In this document: in pieces, positions 48,697-57,500 of the stretch
How positions within the stretch are numbered: the stretch's first letter is position 1
How the letters are laid out: the number at the start of each line of letters is the position of its first letter
NCBI GenBank assembly: GCA_029432815.1
Contig: JAROBA010000032.1
Coordinates: forward strand, 1 to 64,000
Source: Pontiellaceae bacterium B1224
GTDB taxonomy: Bacteria; Verrucomicrobiota; Kiritimatiellia; Kiritimatiellales; Pontiellaceae
Reading direction: 5' to 3'
DNA length: 64,000 nt
Position numbers and translations under genes: made by a program
Notes under the pieces: model-generated
Told to the model about the DNA's origin: nothing
The model's database searches: none
What the model saw: the letters and a program-made list of their open reading frames with translations, nothing else

Positions 48697-51666
48697 ATGA
48701 TTTATCGCATTGAAATCGGATTAAAAGACGGTGTGCCGGACGCACGCGGTCGCGGCGTAATTGATCGGGCGCAGGGTGCCCTGAAAATGAGCATCGGCGA
48801 ATGCCGTACGCGCGACGTGTATAAAGTCGTTGCGAACATCGATGCCGACAAAGCCGCTGAAGTGCAGCAGACTTTTGCTGATCCGGTGGTGGCGGAATCC
48901 GCATTGGACCGACTTCCAGCCCCTGGAAATTTTGACTGGATGCTCGAAATCGGCTTTAAACCGGGCGTTACCGATAACGTGGGACGCACCGCCCGCGGCG
49001 CACTGAAAGATGTCGTCGGCCGCGAACTCGATTGGGAAGAACAGGTTTATACCTGCATTCAGTATTTCCTCTCCGGCGATCTGAGCCGCGAGGATGTCGA
49101 GCACCTCGGCAAAGACCTGCTGGCCAATACCCTGATTCAGACGATCTCTGTTTTCTCGAAAGACGAATGGCTGGCCGCCGCGCCCGATATTTCCGCCCCG
49201 ATTTTCGACGATCATCCCGAAATCAAGGTTAACGTGATTGAGTTGCCCGATGATGACGCGGCGCTGATGAAGATTTCCTCCGAGGGCATTCTGTCGCTCT
49301 CACTCGAGGAAATGCACACTATCCGCGACCACTACCTGCGTGATGACGTGAAAGCGCACCGCGCCGAGTTGGATCTGCCGGAATGGCCGACCGATATCGA
49401 ACTCGAATGCATTGCCCAGACCTGGTCGGAGCACTGTTCGCATAAGGTATTTTCCGGAACGATCAATTATAAGGATGAAGAAACCGGCGAAGCAGAGACG
49501 ATTCACTCGCTCTACAAAACCTACGTGAAGGCCTCCACCAAAAAGATTGAAGAGTCGATCGATTGGCTAATCTCGGTTTTCACCGACAACGCCGGCATCG
49601 TGAAATTCAATGAAGACATCCATCTGGTTTATAAAGTGGAAACTCACAACTCGCCGTCGGCGCTCGATCCGTTTGGCGGATCGATGACCGGGATCGTCGG
49701 CGTGAACCGCGACCCGCTCGGCACGGGCATGGGCGCGGCGTTGGTTTCCAATGTCTGGGGCTACTGTCTCGGTTCGCCGTTCTACGACAAAGCGATGCCG
49801 GAAGGCCTGATGCATCCGCGCCGTATTCGTGACGGTGTGCACGAAGGTGTGATTGCCGGCGGCAACGAGTCAGGGATTCCGTACAGCCGCGGCTTTGAAT
49901 GTTTCGACGAACGCTTCCTCGGAAAGCCGCTGGTCTATTGCGGCACGATGGGCACCATTCCGGTTACGGTTACCGGCGGCCCGTCCGAGCGCAAAGAAAT
50001 TGAGATTGGCGACTGGACCGTGATGTGCGGCGGACGCATTGGTAAAGACGGTATCCATGGTGCAACCTTCTCTTCGGAAGAACTCCGCACTGAATCGCCG
50101 GCGCAGGCGGTGCAGATCGGCGATCCGCTGACCCAGCGCAAACTCTACGAATTTATTCTCGAAGCCCGCGACCTCGGCCTGTTCCGCTGCATCACCGATA
50201 ACGGAGCGGGCGGCATTTCCTGTTCGTTCGGTGAGATGGGCAAATATTCCGGCGGCTGCGAATGCGACCTCGCCGGCGCTCCGCTGAAATACGAAGGTCT
50301 CCAGCCTTGGGAAGTGTTGGTTTCCGAAGCGCAGGAGCGCATGACGCTCGCCGTTCAGCCTGAATGCCGCGAGCAGTTTGAAGCACTCGCCAAACAGCGC
50401 GACGTCGAAGTCGCCTTTATGGGTAAGTACAACGATTCCGGCTACTTCACCGTCAAGCAGGACGGCAAAGTGATCGCCAGCCTCGACATGGATTTCCTTT
50501 ACGAAACCGGTTGCCCGACGCTCGTGATGCCCGGCACCTGGAAAAAGCCGGTGGTGGAAGCGCCGAAGGTTGAAGCGCAGACGGACTATTCCGATACGCT
50601 TGTGAAACTGATGGGCGATCTGAACCTCTGTTCCCGCGAATACAAGAGCCGCATCTATGACGGCGAGGTGAAAGGCCTCTCCGTTGTGAAGCCTTACGTT
50701 GGTGTGAATGCCGACGTTCCGTCCGATGCCACGGTGATGCGCGTTGAATATAACAACGACCGCGGCGCGGTGCTGGCCGAAGGCATCAACCCCTGGTATT
50801 CTGATATCGATACGTACGACATGACCACATCGGTCATCGACGAAGCGGTTCGCCGCGTGATCGCCGTGGGTGGCGACATGAATCGCATTGCGATTCTCGA
50901 CAACTATTGCTGGCCGGATCCGGTCGAGTCGGACAAAACGCCCGACGGAGCATATAAAATGGCGCAGCTTGTTCGTTCGAACAAAGCGCTGTATGACTTA
51001 ACAACTGCGTATAAAACGCCAGCAGTCTCAGGTAAAGACTCCTGTAAGAACGACTCCACACGGGGTGGAAAGAAAATATCAATACCGCCGACGCTGCTTG
51101 TCTCCTCTATTGGGCAGATCGACGATGTGAAAAAAGCGGTTACCATGCCGCTGAAGAAAGCCGGCGACGTACTTTACGTTATCGGTGAAACGAAAGAGGA
51201 ACTCGGGGCTTCTGCTTACTTCCGCCTTTTGGCGGAGGAGCAGGGTGCCCCGATGAATTACGGAGGAACCGTTCCGGCGGTGGATGCGGACAAAGCTCTC
51301 GAAATCTATGCGGCCATGAACAAGGCCACGGATGCCGGACTGCTGAAATCTGCAACAACGCCTTCGAAGGGCGGGCTGGCGATTGCGCTTTCGCTGATCA
51401 CCATCGGTGGTCAGCTGGGAGCAACGGTTGATCTGTCCGGTTTGGCAGCGGATGCCGCCACGGCCCTCTTCTCCGAATCCAACAGCCGCTTCATTGTTTC
51501 AGTGGCCCCTGAAAAGGCAGCCGAACTCGAAGCCCTCTTCGCTGGACTTCCGATCACGAAGATCGGAGTCGTGACCGAAGAGAAGGTTTTGAAGGTTGAG
51601 GGTGCAGTTGAAGTTGTGCTCGAAGATTTGGTTCAGCCCTTCAAAGCAACACTTCACGGCGTGTAG
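48697..51666 (+). CDS. purL: phosphoribosylformylglycinamidine synthase, PurS-PurL fusion
   Basis: The start is the ATG at 48697; a longer TTG frame from 48664 is unlikely. The 989-residue enzyme makes FGAM in purine synthesis. Residues 1-180 contain two PurS-like repeats: MIYRIEIGLKDGVPDARG and FDWMLEIGFKPGVTDNVG, the second ending DLLANTLIQTISVF (PurS: LLANTVIE). Then come the two PurM-like halves: TWSEHCSHKVFSGTI, VETHNSPSALDPFGGSMTGI, NRDPLGTGMGA, GGRIGKDGIHGATFSS, GAGGISCSFGEMG. No glutaminase domain follows (it ends VQPFKATLHGV), so a separate PurQ is needed. Palindrome 48914 is read LPAPG between the two repeats. Confidence 0.95.
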   Translation: MIYRIEIGLKDGVPDARGRGVIDRAQGALKMSIGECRTRDVYKVVANIDADKAAEVQQTFADPVVAESALDRLPAPGNFDWMLEIGFKPGVTDNVGRTARGALKDVVGRELDWEEQVYTCIQYFLSGDLSREDVEHLGKDLLANTLIQTISVFSKDEWLAAAPDISAPIFDDHPEIKVNVIELPDDDAALMKISSEGILSLSLEEMHTIRDHYLRDDVKAHRAELDLPEWPTDIELECIAQTWSEHCSHKVFSGTINYKDEETGEAETIHSLYKTYVKASTKKIEESIDWLISVFTDNAGIVKFNEDIHLVYKVETHNSPSALDPFGGSMTGIVGVNRDPLGTGMGAALVSNVWGYCLGSPFYDKAMPEGLMHPRRIRDGVHEGVIAGGNESGIPYSRGFECFDERFLGKPLVYCGTMGTIPVTVTGGPSERKEIEIGDWTVMCGGRIGKDGIHGATFSSEELRTESPAQAVQIGDPLTQRKLYEFILEARDLGLFRCITDNGAGGISCSFGEMGKYSGGCECDLAGAPLKYEGLQPWEVLVSEAQERMTLAVQPECREQFEALAKQRDVEVAFMGKYNDSGYFTVKQDGKVIASLDMDFLYETGCPTLVMPGTWKKPVVEAPKVEAQTDYSDTLVKLMGDLNLCSREYKSRIYDGEVKGLSVVKPYVGVNADVPSDATVMRVEYNNDRGAVLAEGINPWYSDIDTYDMTTSVIDEAVRRVIAVGGDMNRIAILDNYCWPDPVESDKTPDGAYKMAQLVRSNKALYDLTTAYKTPAVSGKDSCKNDSTRGGKKISIPPTLLVSSIGQIDDVKKAVTMPLKKAGDVLYVIGETKEELGASAYFRLLAEEQGAPMNYGGTVPAVDADKALEIYAAMNKATDAGLLKSATTPSKGGLAIALSLITIGGQLGATVDLSGLAADAATALFSESNSRFIVSVAPEKAAELEALFAGLPITKIGVVTEEKVLKVEGAVEVVLEDLVQPFKATLHGV

Positions 51667-51669
51667 TGG

Positions 51670-51717
51670 AACGGGCATCTTGCCCGTTTGAGCAAGCGGG
51701 ACGCGTGCTCTACTTTC
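51670..51717. repeat. dispersed TGKMPV-type hairpin repeat, copy 2
   Basis: AACGGGCA-TCT-TGCCCGTT (51670-51688) and GCGGGACGCGTGCTCTAC fill the purL-SNF2 gap. The first hairpin is identical to the copy at 43673-43691. Confidence 0.75.
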
Positions 51718-51727
51718 AAGGAGATGG

Positions 51728-54001
51728 ATGGACGCCGACTTTTCTTTAGAGACCCAAATAGAAAAGCAGGGCACTCCGGTTGGGGTGCTTTCGCTTTTGT
51801 CGCTGTCGCCGGCGCGGTTTGCAAAAAACTATTTCTATGCCGGGACGACCGATCCGGTGCATTGCCTGCGGGTGGAGCTTGAATATGGCGGTGCGCGGAT
51901 TCTGCCCGGCCACCGTTCGCTCTTTGTTGGTGAAGGTGCGCGGAAGGTGCGGCGCGACCGCGATGCAGAGAAGACGCTGCTTGCACTGCTCGACCTTCCT
52001 CAATTACAAAAACTGACAAAAGTCTACCATTGGATCGATGCGTCCGATCCGCGCAGTCACTGGAAAACATGTGCTTCGCAGCAGGAGTGGCTGACGTTTG
52101 TTGAGCAGATGCCGATCCTGCTGGAACCGCAGGGCTGGCGGATCGAAATGGATCCGTCGTTTGAGCTTGCGGTCCATTCGCCGGATAGCTGGTATGTCGA
52201 TCTGGAGGAAACGGCGGGAGGAACCTTTGCGGCGAAGGTCGGCTTCGAGCTGTCGAACCGGCGCATCAATATTCTGCCGTTCCTGCTGGAGCGGCTGCGC
52301 GGTGGAAAGCCCCTGGATTTTCTGTTGCTTGATGATGGCCGCAGGGTGGTCATTCCACGAGAACGCATCGAACTGCTGACGGCTTCGTTGCTGGAGCTGT
52401 TCGATAAAGAGGCGGTGACGGGCGACGGCGGATCGATTGAAATTCCATGGGTGCGTGCGATGGAGCTGGCAAAGTTCCAGGCCTTGGAAGATTTTAAGTC
52501 GAAGCTGCCGGTTGCACTGAAGGAAAAGGCAGAGCGACTTGCGTTGGTAACGGCGGCGCCGAAAGTCCGCAAACCGCGGACCCTGAAGGCCGAGTTGCGC
52601 GACTATCAGCGGGAGGGCCTGAATTGGCTGCAGCTGCTGCGTGAGGCCGGATTCGGTGCGGTGCTGGCTGATGACATGGGGCTGGGTAAAACGGTTCAGG
52701 CGCTGGCGCATATTCTGGTGGAAAAGAGTGCGGGGCGGGTGGATGCGCCGTGCCTGATTGTGGCACCGACGAGTGTGCTCTACAACTGGGAGGCGGAAAC
52801 CAAAAAGTTTGCGCCGTCGCTGAACATCCTCGTTTCCCATGGCTCTGACCGCGCCGACCATTTCGAGGACTTTGCGAAGTATGACCTGATCGTCACGTCC
52901 TATCCGCTGCTGGCGCGCGACGGCGAGGAATTGCTGAAGCATCGCTTTCATCTGCTGATTCTCGACGAGGCGCAGTTTATCCGCAACCACAGGACGATCG
53001 CCGCGCGCGTTGTCCGCCTGTTCGATGCACACCAGCGCATTGCGCTTACCGGCACGCCGCTGGAAAATAATCTCGATGAACTGTGGTCGCTCTTTTCTTT
53101 TGTGATGCCCGGCCTGCTTGGCAGTCACGGCGTCTTTCGGAAATTATTCCGCGTGCCGATCGAGAAGGCGGGACATCCGGTTGCTCGCCGCGTACTGGCC
53201 CGTCGGATTGCGCCCTTTGTGTTGCGCCGTACCAAAGATGAAGTGGCCACGGAACTGCCGCCTAAAACGGAAATGATACAGCGGATCGAACTGACGGTTG
53301 CACAGAAGGAACTTTACGAAACGGTCCGCGCCGCTTCCGAAGACCAGGTGCGCGAAGCTGTGAAAATCAAGGGGCTGGCCCGTTCGCACATCATCGTGCT
53401 CGACGCCCTGTTGAAGATGCGGCAAGTCTGCTGCCATCCGCAGCTGCTGAAATTGGAGGCGGCAAAGGGCGTGGTCGAATCCGCTAAGCTCGATGCGCTC
53501 CGTGAAATGCTGAATGAAATGATTCCTGAAGGTCGCCGGGTGCTGATCTTTTCCCAGTTCACCAGCATGCTTAAGCTGATTGAGGCGATGCTGAACGAGC
53601 AGGGTGTGGATTTTGTGAAGATCACCGGAAGTACGAAGGATCGCAAAACGCCTGTTGCCGATTTCCAGGCGAGCAAGATTCCCGTTTTTCTCATCAGTCT
53701 CAAAGCGGGGGGTACGGGGCTGAATCTCACCGCTGCTGATACGGTTATTCATTTTGATCCGTGGTGGAATCCCGCTGCTGAGAGCCAGGCCACCGACCGC
53801 GCCTATCGCATCGGGCAGGATAAGCCCGTCTTTGTCTACAAGTTCATCGCTTCCGGCACGGTTGAAGAAACCATTCTCGCTATGCAGGAAAAGAAAAAGG
53901 ATCTGATCGGCGGCCTGCTTGATGACCAGAAGGAGGCCCTCTCCAAATGGGGCGAAGAGGATTTGATGGATCTCTTTAAACCGCTGGGCCAAGGAGCGTA
54001 G
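51728..54001 (+). CDS. SNF2-family ATPase/helicase
   Basis: The 757-residue protein is a bacterial SNF2 helicase-like DNA translocase. An N-terminal region of about 280 residues lacks a SWIM finger in this window's reading. The ATPase core has DDMGLGKT (residues 315-322), APTSVLYNWEAE, DEAQ (413-416, IIRNHRTIAA-like context), ALTGTPLENNLDELWSLF, and the second half FSQFTSMLKLIEAML, SLKAGGTGLNLTAADTVI, and ATDRAYRIGQDKPV. Such proteins remodel protein-DNA complexes or aid repair. The start at 51728 follows AAGGAG closely. The palindrome at 52475 gives FQALE upstream of the ATPase. Short frames follow immediately. Confidence 0.93.
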   Translation: MDADFSLETQIEKQGTPVGVLSLLSLSPARFAKNYFYAGTTDPVHCLRVELEYGGARILPGHRSLFVGEGARKVRRDRDAEKTLLALLDLPQLQKLTKVYHWIDASDPRSHWKTCASQQEWLTFVEQMPILLEPQGWRIEMDPSFELAVHSPDSWYVDLEETAGGTFAAKVGFELSNRRINILPFLLERLRGGKPLDFLLLDDGRRVVIPRERIELLTASLLELFDKEAVTGDGGSIEIPWVRAMELAKFQALEDFKSKLPVALKEKAERLALVTAAPKVRKPRTLKAELRDYQREGLNWLQLLREAGFGAVLADDMGLGKTVQALAHILVEKSAGRVDAPCLIVAPTSVLYNWEAETKKFAPSLNILVSHGSDRADHFEDFAKYDLIVTSYPLLARDGEELLKHRFHLLILDEAQFIRNHRTIAARVVRLFDAHQRIALTGTPLENNLDELWSLFSFVMPGLLGSHGVFRKLFRVPIEKAGHPVARRVLARRIAPFVLRRTKDEVATELPPKTEMIQRIELTVAQKELYETVRAASEDQVREAVKIKGLARSHIIVLDALLKMRQVCCHPQLLKLEAAKGVVESAKLDALREMLNEMIPEGRRVLIFSQFTSMLKLIEAMLNEQGVDFVKITGSTKDRKTPVADFQASKIPVFLISLKAGGTGLNLTAADTVIHFDPWWNPAAESQATDRAYRIGQDKPVFVYKFIASGTVEETILAMQEKKKDLIGGLLDDQKEALSKWGEEDLMDLFKPLGQGA

Positions 54002-54015
54002 GCAATGGGACATTG

Positions 54016-54135
54016 GTGTTCAATTTGCGGGAAGCACTGGGCTTGCGTTGCCTGGAAATCGACACGGAACTGCGCTTCCAGTCCGAATTGATTGCCGCTT
54101 ATGAGACCGATGTGCTGGGAGGTGTTCTGGGATGA
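54016..54135 (+). CDS. possible 39-residue ORF coupled to the next gene
   Basis: A GTG-initiated frame reads FNLREALGLRCLEIDTELR after the start and its TGA overlaps the following ATG (ATGA). It lies 14 bp past the SNF2 stop, and the AAGGAG at 53991 is rather far. A competing frame starts at the better-placed ATG at 54005 and encodes 28 residues with HWCSICGKHWAC, a zinc-knuckle-like string, ending at 54091. Only one, or neither, may be real; it could also be a remnant frameshifted tail. Confidence 0.3.
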   Translation: MFNLREALGLRCLEIDTELRFQSELIAAYETDVLGGVLG

Positions 54136-54452
54136 AAGAAAACGACGATCAGCTGGGTTTTGATTTTTCGGCGGACAGCCTGCTTGAATTTCCGCTGAAT
54201 CGGGAAGAAAAGGGGTGGTCGGTCTTTGAGTCAGACCAGAAACAGGCGATCCAGCGATTGGAAGAACGTTTTGGCATTGCCCTCAACCGCCGCGTGCAGC
54301 TTCGTCTGAACGGCTGGCCGCAGGAGTTTAACGGCAAGCTGATGCTGGAAGGTCTGCTACTGCCGACGGGCCATGAGAAAACGGTGCGCCTGCGCCTCGG
54401 AAAGCTTACATTCGACAATACGGATATCGAGTATTGCCGAACGCTCGATTGA
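54132..54452 (+). CDS. small unknown protein after SNF2
   Basis: The 106-residue protein begins MKENDDQLGFDFSADSLLEF, is acidic at the N-terminus and has a beta-rich C-terminal half (RRVQLRLNGWPQEFNGKLML, HEKTVRLRLGKLTFDNTDIE). No domain or signal peptide recognised. The ATG follows GGGAGGTG. Its position just after the SNF2 gene suggests co-transcription. A one-mismatch palindrome is at 54249 and read IQRLE. The rest of the gap to 54592 shows no ORF. Confidence 0.6.
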   Translation: MKENDDQLGFDFSADSLLEFPLNREEKGWSVFESDQKQAIQRLEERFGIALNRRVQLRLNGWPQEFNGKLMLEGLLLPTGHEKTVRLRLGKLTFDNTDIEYCRTLD

Positions 54453-54592
54453 AATCACTTTTCGCCGGGCCCACGGGCGTTCCGCCCTGAGTCCTGGCGG
54501 TACACAACTCTGTCGCCGGAACGCATTCGGGTTCATAGAAAATCTTGTTTGGGCTTGTTGTATATTTCCTTAACCAATATTACTAGAGCACT

Positions 54593-57500
54593 ATGAAAAT
54601 TACTCTTATGTGCCGGACCCGTCTTGTGTTGTGCTTCCTCTTTTTGACCGTTTGGAGCGTGTTTGGGGATGAAGTTAACCGCATTCCTCCCGAAATCTTT
54701 GAGAAGGAGCTGCGACCGGAGTTGTCTGATATTCGCGTGCTGATGGATGAGGTTGACTATTTTTCTCCGGAAAAAAGCAACCATGGAAGAATCATCCAGG
54801 AAAATATTATCTATGTTGACGAGTCGGGGCGTAGTTATGAGGTGATTCACTTTGCCCACAAAGCGTTGAGCAATGGTGATTTGGATGATGTGGGGATGGA
54901 TACCTACTTTTTCCGCCCTGAAAAAGAGAAAATCTATCTGATCGCGGCTGAAACGATTCTGCCTGATGGAAGCGTTTGCGAAGTGCCGAATGAAGGGATC
55001 ATGATTCAGACACCTGAAAAGGAACGCTCTTCGATGATCTTTACCGGGCGAAAGCAGATTCGACTGATTTATCCGCAGGTGACCGCCGGTTCCGTGATGC
55101 GTTATGTTCTGCTGATTGAGCGGGACAGTTTCAGAATCCCCGGCGAATATACGGATCGGTATACCTGGGAGCGGAATTGGCAAACCCATGTGAAGCGGGT
55201 TGTTTTGAATCTTCCGGCATCCTATCAGCAGAAACTTCAGGTCGTGACGTACGGCGATGGCGTTCCGGAGCCTGAAATGAAGGAGCTTGAAAATGATCGC
55301 ACCCGCTATGAATGGGTGCGGGAAAAGCTGCCGATTCGCAGCAATGAAAAGCTGGATGGACCTATGATGCAGACCGGACCGACGCTGTTATTGAGTACGA
55401 TGCAAAACTGGGATGAACTGGCCGCGTGGTATACCGAGCGAATCAACGAATCTTCGGACGTCACTGACGAGGTTAAAGCGGTGGCACAGGAATGGGCCGA
55501 GGGGGCGGAAACGGAGGATGAAATTATCCGTAATCTGGCGTTTCGCGTTTCGAAGGATATTCGCTATGTGAGTCTTGAATTCGGTATTGGGGGATTGCAG
55601 CCGCAGCCAGCGTCGTATGTTTTGGAAAACGGATTCGGGGATTGTAAGGATAAGGCGAATTTTCTGCGTGTGCTGCTACAGGAACATGGAATTGAGTCCT
55701 ATTTTGTTCTGATCAATACCGATCATGCCGGATTGGTAGAAAAGCGATGTGTGGACTATGGCTATTTTGACCACGCCATTCTGATGATCAAAAAATCGAA
55801 CGGGGAAGTGATTTTTTGCGATCCGACCATTAAGTATGGGTCGGTCGGGCTGCTTTATCCGACTATTTCAGATCGTGAGGCGCTGGTGGTGGATCATACC
55901 AGTTCCAGTGCGAAGTGGGTAAAGACTCCGAAGAGCAATGCCGGCCGCGTTCAATACGAAATGGATCTGAAGCTGGCGAATAACGGGGAGTTGTCCGGAT
56001 GGTTCACTGCTGAAGCAGAGGGCTATTATGCCGCCTCCCTGTCCCGGCGTTTTCAGGATACTGAGCGGGAAGCCCTTAAGCAGGATATTGAAAAGTTTAT
56101 CGGGTATTTCTATGATTCATCTTCCGTGATTGATTACGAAGTGGTTCTTTCCGATCCTCAGGAAGCGACCTTCAAACTCAAGGCCTATTTTATTCGACCG
56201 GACATCGGGCAGGGCGACCGATCGGTATCCTGGCCTGACATTAAGTGGCTGCTTCCGGGACTTGGAGACAATCAGGATGTTAAACGTGATGCATTTCTCT
56301 GGGACAAAGAGTATGCGGTCCGTTTGAAAATTGTGCTCCCGAAGGGGAGCGCAGCTTCCAGTCTGCCGGCAGACTGGAGCGTGAAGGCCGGAGGTTTTTC
56401 TGCGAATGCTTCCTGGAAGAGCGATGAAAATATTCTGTCGGCAACCTGGGATTCCACCATTACCGAAACTATTTTCAACCCATCAGATTTCAGGAAGCTT
56501 TATGCAGCAGTTGATGCCACGAAACATTGGATGGAAAAACTGGTGTTGCTCGGCTCGTCCGGGGAACCGGTGGTTAAGGCGAACGAAGGTGCGGGGGAGG
56601 CTTTGCTCAACACTGAGTTTGTATTAATGAGCACGGGAGAAGGGCAGCTTACGCTGGTGGATCATTTGTATCCAGCCAACACCAAAGCTGAACAGAGGAA
56701 GCTGGCACTGGAAAAAACGAAATCCTGGTTCCCGAAAGATCTCCAGACTCAGTTTGAATGTGATATCCGTCTTGGATGGTTGGCCTATTATGCAAAGGAT
56801 TATGAACAGGCTATTGAGATCGTTGATGCAGGCTACAGTGAATATGCGGGCGATGCTGAGGCCACTGTATGCGGTTGGGCGCTATATCTGAAAGCGTTGG
56901 CGCTGGAGGCATCAGGACGCGTTGATGAAAGTAAGGAACTCTACATCGAGCTGGAATCTGATCCGGACCAGAATGAATTCAGAAAAGGGTATGCTGCCTA
57001 TCAGTATGCCCGGTTAATGCGTGAAGAGAATCCGGAGACGGCCGTTACCTATTATTTCAAAGCGCTGGATTATGAAACGTCTGATGTCGAGTGGATGCTT
57101 CAGCAGGCCTACCGCTTTCTGCTCGCACATGCAGCGCCCCAGGCGGTCGTTACTTTTTTTGATGAGCTGCATGAACGGAAACCGGAAAAAGCAGAAGGGT
57201 TGGCGCAAAGCCTGATAGCTGAAGGGGTGAAAAATTCAAAGCAATTAGAAGGGCTTCGGCAGGCGCGCGAAATCCAGCAGATACTGGTCGGCTTAAGCTT
57301 TGCAGAATGTTTCAACTCTCCGGAGTATGAACAGCTGACCCTGCTGTCCGATGACTACCGAAATTATGAAATATGCCGGAAGGTGCTGCAGGAGCATCTG
57401 GATGGCTGCGGGTATTCATTCTGGATTGCTGAGCCGGACCGCGCGCGTACGTTTGATGAATATGAAAAAGCGATTTCAGCTAAAATCAGTCAGGATGCAA

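Noticed and set aside
49745-49759. Palindrome-like TTCCA with GTCTGGGG in purL
   Set aside because: Two mismatches in the second arm; within the conserved SNVWGY region, so probably protein-driven.
52004-53128. 374-codon minus-strand frame within SNF2
   Set aside because: Antisense to a well-supported SNF2 core; Arg/Gln-rich shadow.
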